This document shows positions 60,118 through 64,000 of a stretch of DNA of 64,000 nucleotides, piece after piece. Source of the DNA: Siphonodentalium dalli (Eukaryota; Mollusca; Scaphopoda; Gadilida; Siphonodentaliidae); NCBI GenBank assembly GCA_032622095.1, contig CP136064.1, positions 257,963,863 to 258,027,862 of the forward strand, in the 5' to 3' direction. The position numbers and the translations under genes were made by a program. How positions within the stretch are numbered: position 1 is the first letter of the stretch; each line of letters opens with the position of its first letter. A model generated the notes under the pieces. That model was not told the DNA's origin. It saw only the letters and a program-made list of their open reading frames with translations, and did no database searches.

Positions 60118-62036
60118 TTATACACGGTGACGACGACGATGATGATAGTGATAATGTTGGTAGTGGTTGTTCTAAGCTGTTAATGATGTGTAGTGATGGC
60201 GACGACGATAGTGATGATGATGACGACGATGATGGTGGTGTTGGTGATGTTTATGATGACGATGTTGATGCTGATGGTGATGATGGTGGTGATGCTGATG
60301 GCGGTGGTGATGTTGTTGATGGTGATGATAATGATGATGATATTGATGGTGATGTTTATGATGATGATGATGATGATGACGGCGGTGGTGGTAATTGTGA
60401 TGATGATGGTGATGATGATGGCGGTGATGATGTTGGTGGCTATGGTGTTGATGTGATGTTGATGATGATGGTGATGATGATGGTGTTGACAGTGACGATG
60501 GTAACTGTGATGATAGTGATGGTGATGATGTTGGTGGCGATGGTGTTGGTGGTGATGATGATGTTGATGATAATGATGATGTTGATGTTGTTGATGATGA
60601 TGATGGTGATGATAATGATGATGATAATGATGAAGTCGGTGGTGGTAATTGTGATGATGATGGTGATGATGTTGTTGGCGATGGTGTTGATGATGATGTT
60701 GATGATGATGATGATGATGATGATGACGTTGGTGGTAATTGTGATGATGATGGCAATGATGTTGGTGGCGATGGTCACGGATGGTGTTAATGATGATGTT
60801 GGTGATGATTATGCTGATGATGTTTATGGTGATGATGGTAGTGGTGATGACGACGATGATGATGATGGTAATTGTGATTAAGATGATGGTGGTGGTGATG
60901 ATGATGATTATGATGGTGATGATGATGGCGGTGATGATGTTGGTGGTTATGGTGTTGATGGTGATGTTGATGGTGATGATGATGGTGTTGACAGTGACGA
61001 TGGTAACTGTGATGATAGTGATGGTGATGATGTTGGTGGCGATGGTGTTGGTGGTGATGATGATGTTGATGATAATAATGATGTTGATGATCTTGTTGAT
61101 GATGATGGTGATGATAATGATGATGATAATGATGAAGTAGGTGGTGGTAATTGTGATGATGATGGTGATGATGTTGTTGGCGACGGTGTTGATGGTGATG
61201 GTGATGGTGATGTTGATGATGATGTTGATGATGATGATGATGATGACGTTGGTGGTAATTGTGATGATGATGGTAATGATGTTGGTGGCGATGGTCACGG
61301 ATGGTGTTAATGATGATGTTGGTGATGGTTATGCTGATGATGTTTATGGTGATGATGGTAGTGGTGATGACGACGATGATGATGATGGTAATTGTGATTA
61401 AGATGATGGTGGTGGTGATGATGATGATGGTGATGGTGATGATGATGATGGTGGTGGTGATGGTGATGGTGGTAATTGTGATTATGATGATGGTAATGAT
61501 GATGCTGATGATGATGGTGATGATGATGATGGTGATGGTAATTGTGATTATGATGATGGTGGTGATGATGATGATGATGATGATGATGTTGATGGTGATG
61601 ATGGTAGTGGTGGTGACGACGATGATGATGATGGTAATTGTGATTATGATGATGGTGGTCACGACTATGACTATGATGATGGTGGTGGTATGATGGTGAT
61701 GGTGGTGATGATGATGATGGTGGTGATGGTGATGATGGTAATTGTGATTATGATGATGGTGATGGTGGTGATGATGATGATGGTGATGATGATGATGGTA
61801 ATTGTGATTACGATGATGGTGGTGATGATGATGATGATGACATTGATGGTGATGATGGTAGTGGTGGTGGTGACGATGATGATGATGATGATGATGGTAA
61901 TTGTGATTATGATGATCTTGATGGTGATGATGATGGTGTTGACGACGATGACTATGGTGATGATGGTGGTGATGATGATGATGATGATGATGATGGCGAT
62001 GGCGGTGATGATGATGATGATGATGATGATGGCGAT
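60118..62036. repeat. 1.9 kb GAT/GGT microsatellite with internal 521 bp duplication
   Basis: Almost entirely (GAT)n, (GGT)n and (GAC)n variants on the plus strand. A larger block is duplicated: 'gatggtcacggatggtg' and its surroundings at about 60,770 recur at about 61,291, an offset of 521 bp. It gives long ORFs in most frames (up to 372 codons of Ile/Thr/His or Asp/Val/Met), all of them repeat readings. The array ends 15 bp before channel exon D. Confidence 0.93.
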
Positions 62037-62051
62037 AACACTTACTTTCAG

Positions 62052-62244
62052 GAATGCGGTTTTAAATGTGTACGCATGATGATAGAGATGGATTGTACCT
62101 GTGAAGCAGAGGAGATGCCAGAAAACGAGGAGATGCCAGAAAACGAGGAGATGCCCGAAAACGAGGAGATGCCCGAAAATGAGGAGATGCCCGAAAATAA
62201 AAATAAAACATTGCAATTAAAAGTAGAATGCAGCACGAGAGCTT
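62052..62244 (+). CDS. DEG/ENaC channel, exon D (cysteine-rich, EEMPEN repeats)
   Basis: The acceptor 'cttactttcag' ends at 62,051 and the donor GCTT|GTGAGT starts at 62,245. The 193 bp begin in phase 0 and end in phase 1. The first codons give ECGFKCVRMMIEMDCTC, with spacing C-x3-C-x8-C-x-C as in ASIC-type channels. Right after it, where the family has a single short Met-Pro motif, five copies of EEMPEN follow (62,109-62,198, 18 bp unit), then a charged linker and another Cys (VECSTR). The ORF would stay open to 62,381, but that part lies in a MITE relic, and the spliced phase matches exon E. Confidence 0.76.
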
Positions 62245-62261
62245 GTGAGTTACAGTTTATC

Positions 62262-62445
62262 CCTTTTATCACTAAAAGGTATCTCCCACTCAGTTATAAA
62301 AGTAAACTATGGAATGGTCTATTATTATTTGGAGTGGTGTTCTGGTATAAATTAGAAGACGCCAGTCAGACGAAACGATAACACACGTGCTGAATGATTC
62401 ATATTCATTGGCAGGAAATGTTCAGATAATAAGTTCACCAAACGA
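62262..62445 (+). repeat. Diverged relative of the 3,966-4,214 MITE
   Basis: 'ctcccactcagttataa', 'ctatggaatg' and 'cattggcaggaaatgttcag' with 'ataataagtt' occur in the same order as in the CCCTTT MITE. The left start 'cccttttatcactaaa' is recognisable but the TTAA and the right end are not. It starts 17 bp after the donor of exon D. Confidence 0.65.
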
Positions 62446-63315
62446 CGTAAGGAAAGACCCAATTTATTTTAGTTCGACATTTTAAAAGCTTATTATGTTA
62501 ATAAAACTGTTAATCAGACTAAAATCTCTTATTTTAGGTTCCACTCATACCCGGGACCGATTTCAACCAATCGGAACAGCGGCGGATGTTATAACGGTGT
62601 TATATATAGTTTTAAAACAAATTGAGTAAAAAAAATTGAATTAAAAAAAATAAAGTTAAATTGAGAAAGGAGTTCAATCTAAAAATAATTTTAATTAAGA
62701 ACAAATTATAATTATAGAGGATATCTACACTTTTGGTTAGATATGGGAATTATCTCATGGGTGAAGACAACAACAATGAATTTCCACGAGTCATCACGAA
62801 TGAGATAGTTACAATATCCAACCAAGTGTAGATGTTCTGTTTATTATATGCTCAGTTGGCCCCATGTATCAACTCGAAAGTAGAGTAAAAAGTGCAAATT
62901 TGTATAGCCAAGCACGAAGCACGGCCATGGTAATGAGCTTGTGCATATAAAATAATCCCATTTTTCAGATAGATTACAGTTTTTTTAATTTTTAATTCGA
63001 AATGTTTAAAATATCGAAATGTGCGCAGGCTGCGGCCTCAACTAGTCTATTATATTAGCATTTGTGCCATGTTTAAAACTGCTGCAGATGTCTTACATAA
63101 GAAGACATTACATGCGGATGTAAAACATAGGTTTTTGGCAGTTTCGTCCATCCACCCATCCCGCCATAGTACCTCACTGCAATTTTTTGTTTACCATGGA
63201 TGGAGGGTTTGGTGTAGTAATAGTTTCCAGGAACTGGACCAACGGTGTTCCAACAAGCAAAGAAAGATCCACTTATCCCGCGTATGGCTTTGAAGTGTTT
63301 GTCTACGAAATCGCA
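62446..63315. other. No gene recognised (intron)
   Basis: AT-rich sequence including A/T runs at 62,620-62,700. The two 79-90 codon ORFs near 63,021-63,426 show no domain and overlap each other, so I do not call them. Confidence 0.35.
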
Positions 63316-63530
63316 TTAGGGCCGCCACCCGAATCACCACCGCACCCAAATATACAATTACACAAGTCGTTAAGGCCATCCGAAACACAACCGCACCCAC
63401 ACATATACAAATATACAACTCGTTAAGGCCACCCGAAACACCACCACACCCACATATATACAACTCGTCAAACGTTATAACGAGTTGTGTATTTGTATAT
63501 TCGTGGGTGCGGTGGTATTTCAACACAACC
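63316..63530. repeat. Three ~50-62 bp direct repeats with a terminal hairpin
   Basis: 'gccacccgaa(t/a)caccacc' with 'cacccacatatatacaa' recurs three times, and then 'acaactcgt' meets 'acgagttgt' around 63,478 and the unit continues inverted ('tgggtgcggtgg'). The result is a hairpin of one repeat unit 25 bp before channel exon E. Confidence 0.75.
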
Positions 63531-63555
63531 TTACACTGAATTTTCATTTTTTCAG

Positions 63556-63628
63556 CTTGCATCACTGAAAAGAGGAGACAGTTAGCTGCCGGCCTCCTCG
63601 ATTGTATGGAGTGTAGAATAGGATGCAA
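63556..63628 (+). CDS. DEG/ENaC channel, exon E (second cysteine cluster)
   Basis: The acceptor 'ttcattttttcag' ends at 63,555 and the donor CAA|GTAAGC starts at 63,629. The first two bases complete the codon begun in exon D (T|CT, Ser). The reading CITEKRRQLAAGLLDCMECRIGCK matches the next cysteine group of the family, with a Cys, about 14 residues, then C-x2-C-x3-C, which in ASIC-type channels precedes the strand leading to the pore helix. It ends in phase 2, so the coding region continues right of the window. Confidence 0.76.
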
Positions 63629-63869
63629 GTAAGCCAAATAAATATATATTATTATTCGTAATATTTCAAACTGGACCTCCTTGAAATAGTAAAAACTCCC
63701 AGGTTCACGAAATTCCATTTGCATCACCCCTGTGTTGGCCTCGAGTTTTACAACCGTTTGAAGTGTAGTGGTGTTGGTTATAGGAAACGAGAATTTCTAG
63801 TAACAAGATTTATTCTGAGATTATTCTTCATTCCACCGGAATTCACTTTCATCGTAACATCCACCTTAA

Positions 63870-64000
63870 AGGTACTCAATCCGATCTGATAGTCCCCATA
63901 TCATCAGATTTCAACAACAAAAATAACAACAACGTTTTTTTTTAAATGCCGCTTCAGTTATCAGAATCGATGAATTGCCCAAAAATAATCTGATCACTCT
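63870..64000. mobile_element. AGGTACTC-family MITE, cut by the window end
   Basis: TTAA at 63,866-63,869 is followed by AGGTACTCAATCCGATC, then the (CAA)n stretch and 'gccgcttcagttatcagaa', the same order as in 19,252-19,696. Confidence 0.78.

Larger units (their letters stand above)
17480..63628 (+). other. DEG/ENaC-family sodium channel gene (five internal exons visible)
   Basis: Five plus-strand exons join in compatible phases (2/1, 1/0, 0/0, 0/1, 1/2). Their joined translation follows the extracellular domain of degenerin/epithelial sodium channels (ASIC, FMRFamide-gated and ENaC relatives): the 'YGxCY' region, the 'GLxLxLxxxxxxYxP' strand, the 'GFxxxPGxxTSI' strand, the 'PPxGxC' loop, and the cysteine-rich part. 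These are trimeric, amiloride-sensitive-type Na+ channels with two membrane helices. The N-terminal helix and the pore helix are outside the recognised exons. The second intron shown is 39,080 bp and holds two giant foldback elements. The subtype (ASIC-like or FaNaC-like) is not decided. Confidence 0.8.

Noticed and set aside
60111-61662. Long ORFs (up to 372 codons) in the GAT region
   Set aside because: They are low-complexity readings of a trinucleotide-type microsatellite, open in nearly all frames on both strands.
62076-62381. Continuous 101-codon ORF as an independent gene
   Set aside because: Its first part is exon D of the channel, and the part beyond 62,262 is a MITE relic. The splice donor at 62,245 fits the phase of exon E.

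Overview
The window looks like AT-rich DNA of a non-vertebrate animal. It has split exons with GT-AG borders, several LINE families, many small TTAA-flanked DNA transposons, long microsatellites and no bacterial gene features. The exons belong to a DEG/ENaC-type sodium channel (the ASIC / FMRFamide-gated / ENaC superfamily). Together with the repeat content this suggests a marine invertebrate, possibly a mollusc, but the species cannot be named from the sequence.

Layout. 1-7.3 kb: repeat-rich DNA with a long-terminal-inverted-repeat element (1-2,695) and several piggyBac-like TTAA MITEs and hairpins. 7.3-11.2 kb: a nearly full-length minus-strand CR1/L2-like LINE with endonuclease, reverse transcriptase and C-terminal region, broken by one frameshift and two in-frame stops. 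13.1-14.7 and 16.36-16.91 kb: two further degenerate LINE pieces on the plus strand. 17.48-63.63 kb: five plus-strand exons (17,480-17,571; 19,864-20,042; 59,123-59,185; 62,052-62,244; 63,556-63,628) whose phases join and whose translation follows the extracellular part of a DEG/ENaC channel. The first and last exons of the gene lie outside what I can identify.

The striking region is the ~39 kb intron between the second and third exons. It is almost filled by two giant foldback elements (20,224-33,919 and 33,953-56,448). Each has a ~420 bp outer terminal domain and arms made of ~174-175 bp tandem satellite monomers. The arms run plus in the left half and minus in the right half. The two elements meet in a short (TA)n tract. 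The monomers are organised into higher-order repeats with periods of 9, 10, 22/21 and 15 monomers, an architecture usually described for centromeric satellites. No transposase is visible, so the elements look non-autonomous.

Downstream of the foldbacks lie a minus-strand exon encoding a FLYWCH-type zinc finger, several minisatellites, and a 1.9 kb GAT-rich microsatellite that ends 15 bp before an exon. That exon carries a five-fold in-frame 18 bp repeat (EEMPEN) at the position of a motif that other family members have once.
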